64,000 nucleotides of DNA from Guptibacillus spartinae (GTDB lineage Bacteria; Bacillota; Bacilli; Bacillales; Guptibacillaceae), in assembly GCF_028610625.1 (NCBI RefSeq), contig NZ_JAQQWU010000003.1, positions 251,380 to 315,379 of the forward strand, given 5' to 3'. Below, one piece after another: positions 16,839 through 24,117 of this stretch. Numbering within the stretch: the stretch's first letter is position 1; each line of letters begins with the position of its first letter. A program made the translations under genes and the position numbers. The notes below the pieces were generated by a model. It did no database searches, was not told where the DNA came from, and worked only from the letters and a program-made list of their open reading frames with translations.

Positions 16839-18170
16839 ATGAGAATCGCCGTTATTGGTGCTGGCTATGTTGGTTTAGTCACAGGTGTCTGTCTTGCTGA
16901 AATTGGACATCGCGTCACATGTATTGATGTAGACCGTGAGAAAGTAGCGATGATGACAAAAGGTTATTCGCCAATTTATGAGCCGGGCCTGGAAGAGATG
17001 ATGAGAAGGAATTTGCAAAAGGGTCGTCTCAATTTTACGACTTCTTATCACGAAGCTTTCAAAGAAGTGGAAGTCATTTATTTGGCTGTTGGTACACCAC
17101 AGCTGCCTGATGGAACAGCTGATTTACAATACATTGAGCAGGCTGCTAGCACGATTGGAACGTCCCTCCAAAAAGAATGCATTGTTGTCACCAAGAGTAC
17201 AGTCCCTGTTGGAACAAACGTCCGGATCAAAGCGTTGATTGAAGAAAAGTCAATGCACAAGATGAAAATAGACATTGTATCAAATCCAGAATTTCTTCGA
17301 GAAGGGTCAGCTGTTTACGACACGTTTCATGGCGATCGGATTGTGATTGGATCCGAGAATCAAGAAGCGGCTGAGGTACTAGAGCGAATAAATCAGCCAT
17401 TCCATATTCCGATTTATCACACAGACCTAAATAGTGCTGAAATGATTAAATATGCTTCGAATGCGTTTCTAGCTACAAAGATCAGCTTTATTAATGAAAT
17501 CTCAGCCATTTGTGAAAAGGTTGGGGCGAATGTAGATGATGTTGCATGTGGAATGGGGAAAGATCGGAGAATTGGTGAGCAATTTCTTAAAGCGGGAATT
17601 GGTTACGGGGGTTCTTGTTTTCCAAAGGATACGAATGCCCTTGTGCAATTAGCTGGGAACAACCAACATAATTTTAAATTGCTTCAATCCGTCATCGAAG
17701 TGAATCATTCTCAGCAAATGAAACTAATTGAAAAAACGCAAGAAGCAGTTGGAGAGATTCAAGGGAAAAAAGTTGCGCTTCTAGGTCTCGCGTTCAAACC
17801 TAACACTGACGACATGCGGGAAGCAGCTTCTATTCCAATTGCACACGCTTTAAAGGAACGAGGCGCGGAAATTGTTGCTTATGATCCCATAGCCATTCAA
17901 AATGCAAAACAGCATTTACCACCAGGGATCCGCTATGAAGAATCACTAATCAATGCACTAGCCGGTGCAGACGTGGCGTTAATACTAACTGAGTGGAACG
18001 AAATTAAGAAACTCGATTTGAGTCACTATGTTAAATGGATGGCCTCTCCAATCGTAATTGATGGGAGAAATTGTTATCCGTTGGATGAGATTAAAAAGTA
18101 TTCGATTCATTACGTCTCCATTGGTCGCCCGACAATCAATCGAAAATGCCTATCTGTTTCAGTTCATTAA
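16839..18170 (+). CDS. ugd: UDP-glucose 6-dehydrogenase
   Basis: The ATG at 16839 follows AAAAGGAG by seven bases. A TTG at 16821 is in frame but precedes the site. The 443-aa enzyme has an N-terminal NAD-binding fold (MRIAVIGAGYVGLVTGVCLA), SNPEFLREGSAV, the central helical domain (EMIKYASNAFLATKISFINE) and catalytic Cys260 in GYGGSCFPKDT. It converts UDP-glucose to UDP-glucuronate, a precursor of teichuronic acid and other acidic surface polymers. It stands alone here, about 23 kb from the polysaccharide locus. Confidence 0.92.
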   Translation: MRIAVIGAGYVGLVTGVCLAEIGHRVTCIDVDREKVAMMTKGYSPIYEPGLEEMMRRNLQKGRLNFTTSYHEAFKEVEVIYLAVGTPQLPDGTADLQYIEQAASTIGTSLQKECIVVTKSTVPVGTNVRIKALIEEKSMHKMKIDIVSNPEFLREGSAVYDTFHGDRIVIGSENQEAAEVLERINQPFHIPIYHTDLNSAEMIKYASNAFLATKISFINEISAICEKVGANVDDVACGMGKDRRIGEQFLKAGIGYGGSCFPKDTNALVQLAGNNQHNFKLLQSVIEVNHSQQMKLIEKTQEAVGEIQGKKVALLGLAFKPNTDDMREAASIPIAHALKERGAEIVAYDPIAIQNAKQHLPPGIRYEESLINALAGADVALILTEWNEIKKLDLSHYVKWMASPIVIDGRNCYPLDEIKKYSIHYVSIGRPTINRKCLSVSVH

Positions 18171-18171
18171 T

Positions 18172-18208
18172 GCGATAAACTAGCCTAGGCTGTTTATCGT
18201 ATTTTTTG
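18172..18208 (+). terminator. Intrinsic terminator after ugd
   Basis: CGATAAAC...GTTTATCG with the inner AGCC/GGCT forms a long stem followed by TTTTTT, directly after the ugd stop. Confidence 0.8.
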
Positions 18209-18244
18209 TGGGTAAAAAATATCTCAATTTCAGAGTATTAGTAC

Positions 18245-18272
18245 TTGAAAAAACCTATCACTTTGGTAAAAT
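18245..18272 (+). promoter_or_regulatory. Candidate sigma-A promoter
   Basis: TTGAAA (18245-18250), a 16-base spacer and TAAAAT (18267-18272) lie about 70 bases before the zinc-ribbon miniprotein. Confidence 0.45.
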
Positions 18273-18339
18273 ATGTTTGTTGGTTACTTGAAAAGGTACT
18301 ACTTGCATTTCTTCAAATGCGAATGAATGGAGTGAAAAA

Positions 18340-18495
18340 ATGGTAGAAAAGACGTGTGACAGCTGCCAAAAACCTTCGTATAGCAGTAATTATCAAGGAG
18401 AATGGATTTGTCCGTATTGTGGTAAAGATCTTACCAAAATACCTGCAAATAATGAGGATTATCTATACAGTGCAAAGGTAATTAAAAATAAGTGA
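18340..18495 (+). CDS. Small zinc-ribbon protein, 51 aa
   Basis: Reading from the ATG at 18340, with GGAGTG five to six bases upstream, gives a 51-aa protein with two CxxC knuckles, CDSC (6-9) and CPYC (24-27). They are spaced as in a rubredoxin-like zinc ribbon. No other domain is present. Small Zn-ribbon proteins often bind nucleic acid or protein. No function can be assigned. Confidence 0.65.
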   Translation: MVEKTCDSCQKPSYSSNYQGEWICPYCGKDLTKIPANNEDYLYSAKVIKNK

Positions 18496-18580
18496 GGTAC
18501 AAAAATAATTTTGAATAAAATGAGGCATATCACTGGTTCTTTAATAGACTAGAATGAATTTGCTCGAAAAGGATTGTGAT

Positions 18581-18997
18581 ATGGGAGAGTTTATTAAACT
18601 AATTGTGGCGATTGTTAATGAGCTTCATGACATCGTTATCGGGGTTATGTCTGGGTTAGGTTTTTCGATCACTGATAAGGAACTACATTTCTGGGTCATT
18701 GGTTTAATGGGAATGGGAGGATTTGTGGTCGTCCAATTTTTATTTCGATTGCTCTCAAAATGGAGCATCACAGCTATTTCTTTTATTTATACAATAACCG
18801 TATTGCTCGTGATCGTCTTTGCTATTGAGATTCAGCAGAAAATCACCGGTAGAGGAAATATGGAATTTGCCGATGCGGTTGTTGGATTGCAAGGCTTTGT
18901 CGTTTTGTTTCTCGTCTATTTAACTATTCGCCTTCTGGCAATGGGTGTAAGAAGGTTACAAAAACCACGTTCAAATAAGAGCACAAGAAGTAGGTAA
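18581..18997 (+). CDS. Integral membrane protein, VanZ-like by pattern
   Basis: The ATG at 18581 is seven bases after AAAAGGA and gives 138 aa. An ATG at 18554 is upstream of the site. There are three to four membrane helices. The C-terminal part, FAIEIQQKITGRGNMEFADAV, resembles the E-xx-Q...GR...D signature of VanZ-like proteins, so distant membership is suspected but not certain. The C-terminal tail is very basic. No partner gene is evident. Confidence 0.65.
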   Translation: MGEFIKLIVAIVNELHDIVIGVMSGLGFSITDKELHFWVIGLMGMGGFVVVQFLFRLLSKWSITAISFIYTITVLLVIVFAIEIQQKITGRGNMEFADAVVGLQGFVVLFLVYLTIRLLAMGVRRLQKPRSNKSTRSR

Positions 18998-19020
18998 CCT
19001 GGTGATGGTTATCTTTTTTT
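18992..19020 (+). terminator. Intrinsic terminator
   Basis: The stem GGTAACC / GGTTATC is followed by eight T, immediately at the end of the 138-aa membrane protein gene. Confidence 0.75.
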
Positions 19021-19028
19021 TATAATAA

Positions 19029-19056
19029 AAAGAAGGAAACGACCGTTCCCTTCTTT
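19029..19056 (-). terminator. Intrinsic terminator of the riboswitch-controlled gene
   Basis: On the minus strand AAAGAAGGGAACG pairs with CGTTTCCTTCTTT (one mismatch), followed by TTATTATA. It lies just after the stop of the 45-aa gene at 19062-19199. Confidence 0.65.
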
Positions 19057-19061
19057 ATTAA

Positions 19062-19199
19062 TTAGTAGGTCATTTGAGTTAATAAGGCAATAGCCGCTCC
19101 AATAATGATTGCAGACACGGGTAGCAAAAGATAAATCATTTTCTCCTTACGCTGTCTACGATATTGGATTTCTTCAGGCGTTAGCCACGATTCTTTCAT
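19062..19199 (-). CDS. Small membrane protein, 45 aa, under c-di-GMP riboswitch
   Basis: The minus-strand ATG at 19199 is preceded by GGGGGAG. The protein is 45 aa. A charged, amphipathic N-terminus (WLTPEEIQYRRQRKEK) is followed by one hydrophobic segment (MIYLLLPVSAIIIGAAIALL). The WxTPEEIQ...RKEK pattern recurs in the 43-aa gene at 19750-19881, which supports both being real. A c-di-GMP-I aptamer lies about 40 bases upstream on the same strand. It is probably a single-pass membrane protein with its N-terminus in the cytoplasm. Function unknown. Confidence 0.75.
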   Translation of the reverse strand: MKESWLTPEEIQYRRQRKEKMIYLLLPVSAIIIGAAIALLTQMTY

Positions 19200-19239
19200 A
19201 ATTAAATCTCCCCCTGGTTCTTGCTACAATCGCAGTGAG

Positions 19240-19330
19240 GCCGTATTCGGCAGCTGGCTGACTGTCGGATGAACAGCCCGTGAAGTCCCTATAGCTTTGC
19301 GTCACCACTTTTCAGTGATTTTGCCATTCT
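19240..19330 (-). promoter_or_regulatory. c-di-GMP-I (GEMM-I) riboswitch aptamer
   Basis: On the minus strand the conserved blocks occur in order. GGCAAAATCACTGAAAAGTG gives the P1b hairpin CACT-GAAA-AGTG with its GAAA tetraloop. GTGACGCAAAGCTATAGGG is the near-invariant GEMM core. CAGCCAGCTGCCGAA is the 3' block that contacts the tetraloop receptor. It lies just upstream of the 45-aa membrane protein gene. No strong poly-U terminator is seen between aptamer and gene, so control may act on the GGGGGAG ribosome binding site. That last step is inference. Confidence 0.9.
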
Positions 19331-19380
19331 CGTACGATTTGAAGCATTAATAAATCATAATAGTGAAGCGGTGTCATGAA

Positions 19381-19635
19381 AAAGTAAAAATTGTCGAAAA
19401 ATGACTACAATTCTAAGTATAACCTATTCCCTTTAACGTGTATATTGGGAAAATGAAGATAGTAGCCTTCTCTTTATTAAGAGTTTGTGAACGAGTTTTC
19501 CCAATATCCCCTCGTTTAAGTCATGTCCAGACTTGTTAACAAGGTTTCGGAAGTTTTTTCTTTAGTTGACCACAGAATAACGCATGAAAAAATATGGATG
19601 GATCAGAATAGAGATAGAAAGGAGGTTGGTCTTAC
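19381..19635 (+). other. Intergenic region with 12-bp long-range inverted repeat
   Basis: ATATTGGGAAAA (19442-19453) and TTTTCCCAATAT (19496-19507) are perfect reverse complements 42 bases apart. A small inner hairpin, CTCTT-TATT-AAGAG, sits between them. A very similar TTGGGAAA/TTTCCCAA pair with a 44-base interval occurs at 27495-27554. This could be a folded leader or small RNA, or paired regulator sites. No reading frame of note lies here. Confidence 0.45.
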
Positions 19636-19746
19636 ATGAAAAAGCGCAAAGCACAATCTCATGCTGCGTTAACAAATAATCAAACTCCTAAAGAGAGTAT
19701 CCCCAACCCGGAAGCTTCTAAACGATCGCGAAAGAAGGAAAGTTAA
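19636..19746 (+). CDS. Small basic protein, 36 aa, unknown
   Basis: The ATG at 19636 has a very strong AAAGGAGG about ten bases upstream. The 36 residues are almost entirely polar and basic (starts MKKRKAQSHAAL, ends KRSRKKES) with no hydrophobic stretch. The composition recalls small DNA- or spore-associated peptides, but no family is recognised. Its likely transcription terminator, at 19808-19841, lies inside the oppositely oriented 43-aa gene. Confidence 0.55.
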   Translation: MKKRKAQSHAALTNNQTPKESIPNPEASKRSRKKES

Positions 19747-19749
19747 TCT

Positions 19750-19881
19750 TTACCACCCTTTATTCGTAAGAAGCGCAGTTCCTAATAGAATAGATAACAA
19801 AGAAGTGGCAAGGAAAAGCAACTTTTCCTTGCGCTTTTTTTGAAACTGAATTTCTTCAGGCGTTTTCCATTTGTGAACCAT
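19750..19881 (-). CDS. Small membrane protein, 43 aa, paralogue of the riboswitch gene
   Basis: The minus-strand ATG at 19881 gives 43 aa beginning MVHKWKTPEEIQ, with KKRKEK and then one hydrophobic helix (LLFLATSLLSILLGTALL). It shares the WxTPEEIQ(F/Y)...RKEK head and layout with the 45-aa protein at 19062-19199. The upstream ribosome binding sequence (AGTGAAGAAG) is weak and no c-di-GMP aptamer is seen ahead of it. Function unknown. Confidence 0.6.
   Translation of the reverse strand: MVHKWKTPEEIQFQKKRKEKLLFLATSLLSILLGTALLTNKGW
19808..19841 (+). terminator. Plus-strand terminator embedded in an antisense gene
   Basis: GCAAGGAAAAG-CAA-CTTTTCCTTGC, a perfect 11-bp stem with a 3-base loop, followed by a run of seven T (19835-19841), should terminate transcripts of the 36-aa gene. 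The same bases encode RKEKLLFLA of the 43-aa protein on the other strand. Confidence 0.75.
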
Positions 19882-20074
19882 CTTCTTCACTTCTCATATC
19901 GCTTTCTTTTTTTGCTGATATGATGAAGGCCTTGCCCTGTTTTATTTATTATCGGTTTAAAGGTGAAAAAACTTTAGGATAATTTGTCGATTTTTAAGAA
20001 ATAATCGGAAAGACTTGCTTTTTTACAAGTAATTGGTACTTATCTAGGTTGAAAGTCGAGAGGAGTTGCTAGTA

Positions 20075-20530
20075 ATGCCAGTGATCTATTTGGAAACGCT
20101 CATTGATGCTCCGCTTCAAACATGTTTTGATTACGCAAGAAATGTCGAAGCGCATATGAAGAGCACGGAACAAACAAAAGAAAAAGCAATTGCTGGAGTG
20201 ACAAACGGGTTAATGAGAGAAGGAGATACAGTCACATGGGAAGCCACACACTTTGGGATCAAGCAACGTCTAACAGCTGAAATTACAGGAATGAGTGAAC
20301 CCGATTGGTTTATTGACGAAATGACAAAAGGCGCTTTTAAGTGGTTCGTTCATACCCATCGCTTTGAAGATCTAGGGGGTGTAACGTTAATGGTTGATCA
20401 ATTCGCATATAAAGCGCCATTTGGGATTCTCGGCAATCTAGCCAACGTATGCTTTCTAAAAAAATATATGAAGAGTTTATTAGAAAAGAGAGCTAGCGAG
20501 TTAAAAAATATGGCCGAAACAGCTGTATAA
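20075..20530 (+). CDS. SRPBCC (START-like) family protein
   Basis: The ATG at 20075 is used (GAGAGGAG ends at 20064). A TTG at 20066 is too close to the site. The 151-aa protein has the opening strand and helix typical of SRPBCC cyclase-like proteins (PVIYLETLIDAPLQTCFDYARNVEAHMKST), a central beta-sheet (GDTVTWEATHFGIKQRLTAEIT) and a long C-terminal helix (KKYMKSLLEKRASELKNMAE). The fold binds hydrophobic ligands. No specific ligand is evident. It is followed closely by a VanZ-like gene. Confidence 0.75.
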   Translation: MPVIYLETLIDAPLQTCFDYARNVEAHMKSTEQTKEKAIAGVTNGLMREGDTVTWEATHFGIKQRLTAEITGMSEPDWFIDEMTKGAFKWFVHTHRFEDLGGVTLMVDQFAYKAPFGILGNLANVCFLKKYMKSLLEKRASELKNMAETAV

Positions 20531-20582
20531 GCGGCTTCAATTCAGGTGAAACTGTAATGTGCTTGAAGAGGAGGCGAACTTG

Positions 20583-21053
20583 TTGCATGTTTCTCGTACA
20601 ATCGTACTTGTTAGCATCCAATGCTGGCTTGGCATGGGACTTGTTCTTTCATGTATAGCCACACTTACATTATTTGACCAAGAGCCAGCTCCGCTTATTG
20701 TGAAAGGGATCGCTCAAGTTTTCCGATCAACGGAACTTCATTATGGTTCCTTAACAGTGAGTTTACTTAATAATGGCGACAATGGATTTGCTCATTTTGT
20801 CATTCGAAAACTTGGTCATTTTTTTGTATACAGCTTTTTAACGATTTTCTTGTTTCAACTAGGTAAAGCGAGCGACTCTTTTCTAAGGATACTGATGGTG
20901 TTGCTTATGGTTGGCATCATAGCCGTGACTGACGAGTTTGTTCAAGCGTTTTTACCTAATCGAACCGCACTCATAACAGACGTATTTGTTGATCTAACAG
21001 GGTGCCTACATAGTATTTTTCTTATGAAAATATGGTATTTATGTCGATTATGA
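20583..21053 (+). CDS. VanZ-like membrane protein
   Basis: About 156 aa from TTG at 20583 (TTG at 20580 is equally possible), after AGAGGAGG. Membrane helices lie at the N-terminus and in the second half. The VanZ signature is clear: IRKLGHFFVYSFLTIFLF and TDEFVQAFLPNRTALITDVFVD. It resembles the VanZ-like protein at 16173-16661 in layout, with the K-L-GHF and DEFxQ...RT...DV positions shared. Role unknown. Confidence 0.8.
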   Translation: MHVSRTIVLVSIQCWLGMGLVLSCIATLTLFDQEPAPLIVKGIAQVFRSTELHYGSLTVSLLNNGDNGFAHFVIRKLGHFFVYSFLTIFLFQLGKASDSFLRILMVLLMVGIIAVTDEFVQAFLPNRTALITDVFVDLTGCLHSIFLMKIWYLCRL

Positions 21054-21080
21054 AAAGCTCTCGCATAGTGGGAGCTTTTT
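21053..21080 (+). terminator. Intrinsic terminator
   Basis: AAAAGCTCTC / GGGAGCTTTT, with one T-G pair and a short loop, then T, directly at the end of the VanZ-like gene. Confidence 0.75.
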
Positions 21081-21277
21081 GGCATGGTGGAATAGAGGAG
21101 TCCTGTAATGCTTTTATAGTAAAAATATCCTATAAATTCGACACGGTTTATAGGTATTCTATGTTATTTTTGTAATATTCGTCATTTCCCGCCTATTTTA
21201 ATGTCAAATTTATGCTAAAGTGTTAAAAAGGGAGAATATAACTAATATTTTCTTAAAAAATCTTAGGGGGAAAAGAT

Positions 21278-23515
21278 TTGAAACTTTTGACGTCACTTTT
21301 AGTTGGCATTCTAGCATTTTCTTTATCGATGCATGGTGTCCAGGCAGCGGGGGAAACCGTCACTGTCAAACTAGTAAACTATGTGAAAGATACGACGGCT
21401 TTAACGTTTAATGTAGCAGGAAGCTATCAGATTCAAGGTAGTGAGATTAAAATTGAAAGTTCTCAGGTAGATGAGTACAGTGTAAAAGCTGAGTCTTCTG
21501 ATGTGGTTCTCTATCGAGGCAAAACGAAGCTTAAGAACTTTGGAAGTTCAATGACACTTGTGCCAACCATCACAAATGCGATGGATAGCTTCGTCGCAAT
21601 CGGTGATAAAAAGTATCTAGGTGAAATGAAGTTTACGGTTGATGGGAAATACATTCGCCCGGTTAATACACTTCCGATGGAAGAATATTTAAAAGGCGTA
21701 GTACCTAGTGAAATGCCAGCTTATTGGGGAACAAACGGAGGAATGGAAGCTTTAAAGGCACAGGCGATTGCCGCAAGAACTTTTGCATTACCTCGAAAAA
21801 ATTCTTTATCGGATAGCCAGTCAAGTCAAGTATACAAAGGATATGACTGGTTTCAAACGACGAATGAAGCCGTAGATGCAACAGCAGGAAAAACATTAAT
21901 GTATGATGGAAAGTACATAGGTGCCTACTATTCCTCCACAAATGGTGGAATGGTGATGTCAAATACAAATTCGTGGGGGAGTAGCTGGATTCCATACCTC
22001 CAAACGAAAGTCGATCCTTACGATGAAAGAATGATCACGAGCTACGACTATTGGGAATATAGTCTTGGAAAACAGCAAATTGATTTAGAGAGATTAGATC
22101 TTAAGAATCCTGACGCATGGTGGTCTCAAGTATCAGAATCGAGTTCAAATGTCACAGAAATTAAAAATATGAAATCATGGCTTGTAGCAAAAGGAAAAAT
22201 TAAACCGACGGATGATATTAAAATCACGCAAATTAAGAATATTAATTTTACTGTACCACCATTTAAATCGGATCAAGTATTAAAAGGCAGTGTCGAATTT
22301 GATTACTTCTTAAAAAACAAGGAAGGTTTTGTGAAAGATTCAAATGGGGAAATCAAAATAAATACGATGAAAATTGAAGATACTTCCTACAATGTTCGAT
22401 TTATGATAGGTACGACAATTATGAAAAGTCCATATGTTAAGGAGATTAAAGATACGAAGGATTCCTTCATCGTTTCTGGAAGTGGTTTTGGACATGGAAT
22501 TGGAATGAGCCAGTATGGCGCTTATCAGCAGGCGAAAGAGGGTCGAAATTTCGAGCAAATTCTATCTTTCTATTATTCAGGAACTGATTTAGTCAAAGAA
22601 TCAACGGAATCAAGTGAGATTAGAAGGCTTGCTGGTAGCAACCGCTATGAAACAAGCGTAGCGATCTCTGAAAACGGATGGAAGGAGTCTTCAGATGTTG
22701 TTGTACTTGGGAGAGGGGACCTATCTGTCGATGCTCTTACAGGTAGTGTTCTAGCTAAAAAGTACAATGCGCCATTACTTTTAACAAAAAGTGATGAACT
22801 CCCATCAAGTGTGGAAGAAGAATTGAATCGGTTGCAGCCTAAGAAAATTTATATCCTAGGTGGACCTGCTGCCATTTCTGAGAAGGTAGTGAACCAACTT
22901 TCCACTAAAGTTCACATATCTAATATTGAAAGAATAAGCGGTGCTAATCGTTATGAAACGTCGGTTGCAGTTGCTAAAGAAGTTGGAAATAGCAATCAGG
23001 TAATCGTGACAACTGGAGACGATACTTCACCTGATGCCCTTTCAATCGCGCCATACGCGGCTTCTAAGGAAATTCCTATTTTGTTAACAAATAGTAAGAA
23101 ATTAAGCGAAGCTACGTCAACATACATGAGTACCGTAAAACCAGTTACTGCTACAATCATCGGAGGAGAAAATGCAGTATCTAATGTGGTCGAGAATAAT
23201 TTAGTTGGCATTCCAACGGTTAAGCGCGTAGCGGGAAGTAATCGTTATGAAACAAGTGTGAAAATTGCTGAAACATTTGATTTTGAAAACAAAAGTGTCT
23301 TTTTCGCAAATGGAGATGTATTTATAGATGCTCTCCCAGGGTCTCCATATGCAGCTGCGATGGGAGCTCCTGTTATTTTAACGAAACAAAGTTCACTTTC
23401 TGGAGAAGCTGAGCAATATGTAAAGAAATCAATGAGTAGAGAATATTACTTCCTAGGTGGCGAGGCAGCCATTAGCAAACCAGTTGAAGAAATCGTAAAT
23501 AAGCTCTTAAAATAA
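21278..23515 (+). CDS. Secreted SpoIID/LytB-domain protein with three CWB2 repeats
   Basis: The TTG start follows AGGGGGAAAAGA. The product is 745 aa. There is a signal peptide of ~23 residues ending VQAA. A SpoIID/LytB domain spans about 125-440 (NTLPMEEYLKGVVPSEMPA, LKAQAIAARTFAL, STNGGMVMSNTNSWGSSWIP, and SGFGHGIGMSQYGAYQQA near its end). Three CWB2 modules occupy ~450-745, each opening with a RxAGSNRYETSV-type block. Family: B. subtilis LytB, the amidase enhancer, and SpoIID, a lytic transglycosylase. It is expected in the cell wall, anchored non-covalently through CWB2 to an anionic wall polymer. Confidence 0.92.
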   Translation: MKLLTSLLVGILAFSLSMHGVQAAGETVTVKLVNYVKDTTALTFNVAGSYQIQGSEIKIESSQVDEYSVKAESSDVVLYRGKTKLKNFGSSMTLVPTITNAMDSFVAIGDKKYLGEMKFTVDGKYIRPVNTLPMEEYLKGVVPSEMPAYWGTNGGMEALKAQAIAARTFALPRKNSLSDSQSSQVYKGYDWFQTTNEAVDATAGKTLMYDGKYIGAYYSSTNGGMVMSNTNSWGSSWIPYLQTKVDPYDERMITSYDYWEYSLGKQQIDLERLDLKNPDAWWSQVSESSSNVTEIKNMKSWLVAKGKIKPTDDIKITQIKNINFTVPPFKSDQVLKGSVEFDYFLKNKEGFVKDSNGEIKINTMKIEDTSYNVRFMIGTTIMKSPYVKEIKDTKDSFIVSGSGFGHGIGMSQYGAYQQAKEGRNFEQILSFYYSGTDLVKESTESSEIRRLAGSNRYETSVAISENGWKESSDVVVLGRGDLSVDALTGSVLAKKYNAPLLLTKSDELPSSVEEELNRLQPKKIYILGGPAAISEKVVNQLSTKVHISNIERISGANRYETSVAVAKEVGNSNQVIVTTGDDTSPDALSIAPYAASKEIPILLTNSKKLSEATSTYMSTVKPVTATIIGGENAVSNVVENNLVGIPTVKRVAGSNRYETSVKIAETFDFENKSVFFANGDVFIDALPGSPYAAAMGAPVILTKQSSLSGEAEQYVKKSMSREYYFLGGEAAISKPVEEIVNKLLK

Positions 23516-23521
23516 TCTTTT

Positions 23522-23552
23522 AACCACCTCTCATAAAAAGAGAGGTGGTTTT
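23522..23552 (+). terminator. Intrinsic terminator
   Basis: AACCACCTCTC / GAGAGGTGGTT is a perfect 11-bp stem followed by TTT, seven bases after the CWB2 gene stop. Confidence 0.85.
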
Positions 23553-23635
23553 ATGTTATTATAATAAAAATGGCTTTACTCAAGACAGCATTCGTTCATA
23601 TAAAAGATATTTCTTATAGATAAGGATGTGGTTAA

Positions 23636-23923
23636 ATGCATGAAAAAAAGGAAATTGAAATTCTTTGTGATGCGTTAAGAACTTATTGGAATGAGCACCC
23701 TGAAAAAAATATGGGGCAATTGTTAAAAGATTTGCATGCAAAGTATGAAAATGATGAGCTATTCACCGAAACGGCTGATCAAAAATGGTTACATTGGATG
23801 CTTGAAAATAGTAAACAGCGCGATATCATTGAAAGAAAATACCGCAATCAATCACAACTTAAAGATTTGGAGAGTAGTATTCGTCCAGAACTCATGGAAG
23901 TGATTCGAAGATTTGTTGATTAA
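23636..23923 (+). CDS. Conserved-type small protein of unknown function, 95 aa
   Basis: This is a soluble, charged, probably helical protein: MHEKKEIEILCDALRTYWNE, then MGQLLKDLHAKYEND and a C-terminal helix (SIRPELMEVIRRFVD). TAAGGATGTGG precedes the ATG. It is flanked by terminators on both sides, so it is transcribed alone. No family is recognised with confidence. The I..CD.L..YW..HP....GQLL pattern loosely recalls YihD/DUF1040-type proteins. Confidence 0.65.
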   Translation: MHEKKEIEILCDALRTYWNEHPEKNMGQLLKDLHAKYENDELFTETADQKWLHWMLENSKQRDIIERKYRNQSQLKDLESSIRPELMEVIRRFVD

Positions 23924-23927
23924 TGAA

Positions 23928-23965
23928 AAGAGCCGACCACGTTATACGAGGTCGGCTCTTGTTTT
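23928..23965 (+). terminator. Intrinsic terminator
   Basis: AAGAGCCGACC / GGTCGGCTCTT, an 11-bp perfect stem, followed by GTTTT. Confidence 0.85.
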
Positions 23966-24117
23966 CCTTATAATCAAAAGGGGGGATTAAAGGGATTACT
24001 TAATTTTTCGGTTTATTGCTTGTTACGTTGGGGGTACTTGAAAGGTAAATATGAAAACATTATCTGGGAAGACAGAATGGAAAAAGGTAATGAATACATA
24101 GAAGGGAAGTGCACGAA

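Noticed and set aside
19882-20074. Second c-di-GMP aptamer ahead of the 43-aa paralogue
   Set aside because: No GACGCAAAG core or GAAA hairpin is present on the minus strand upstream of that gene.
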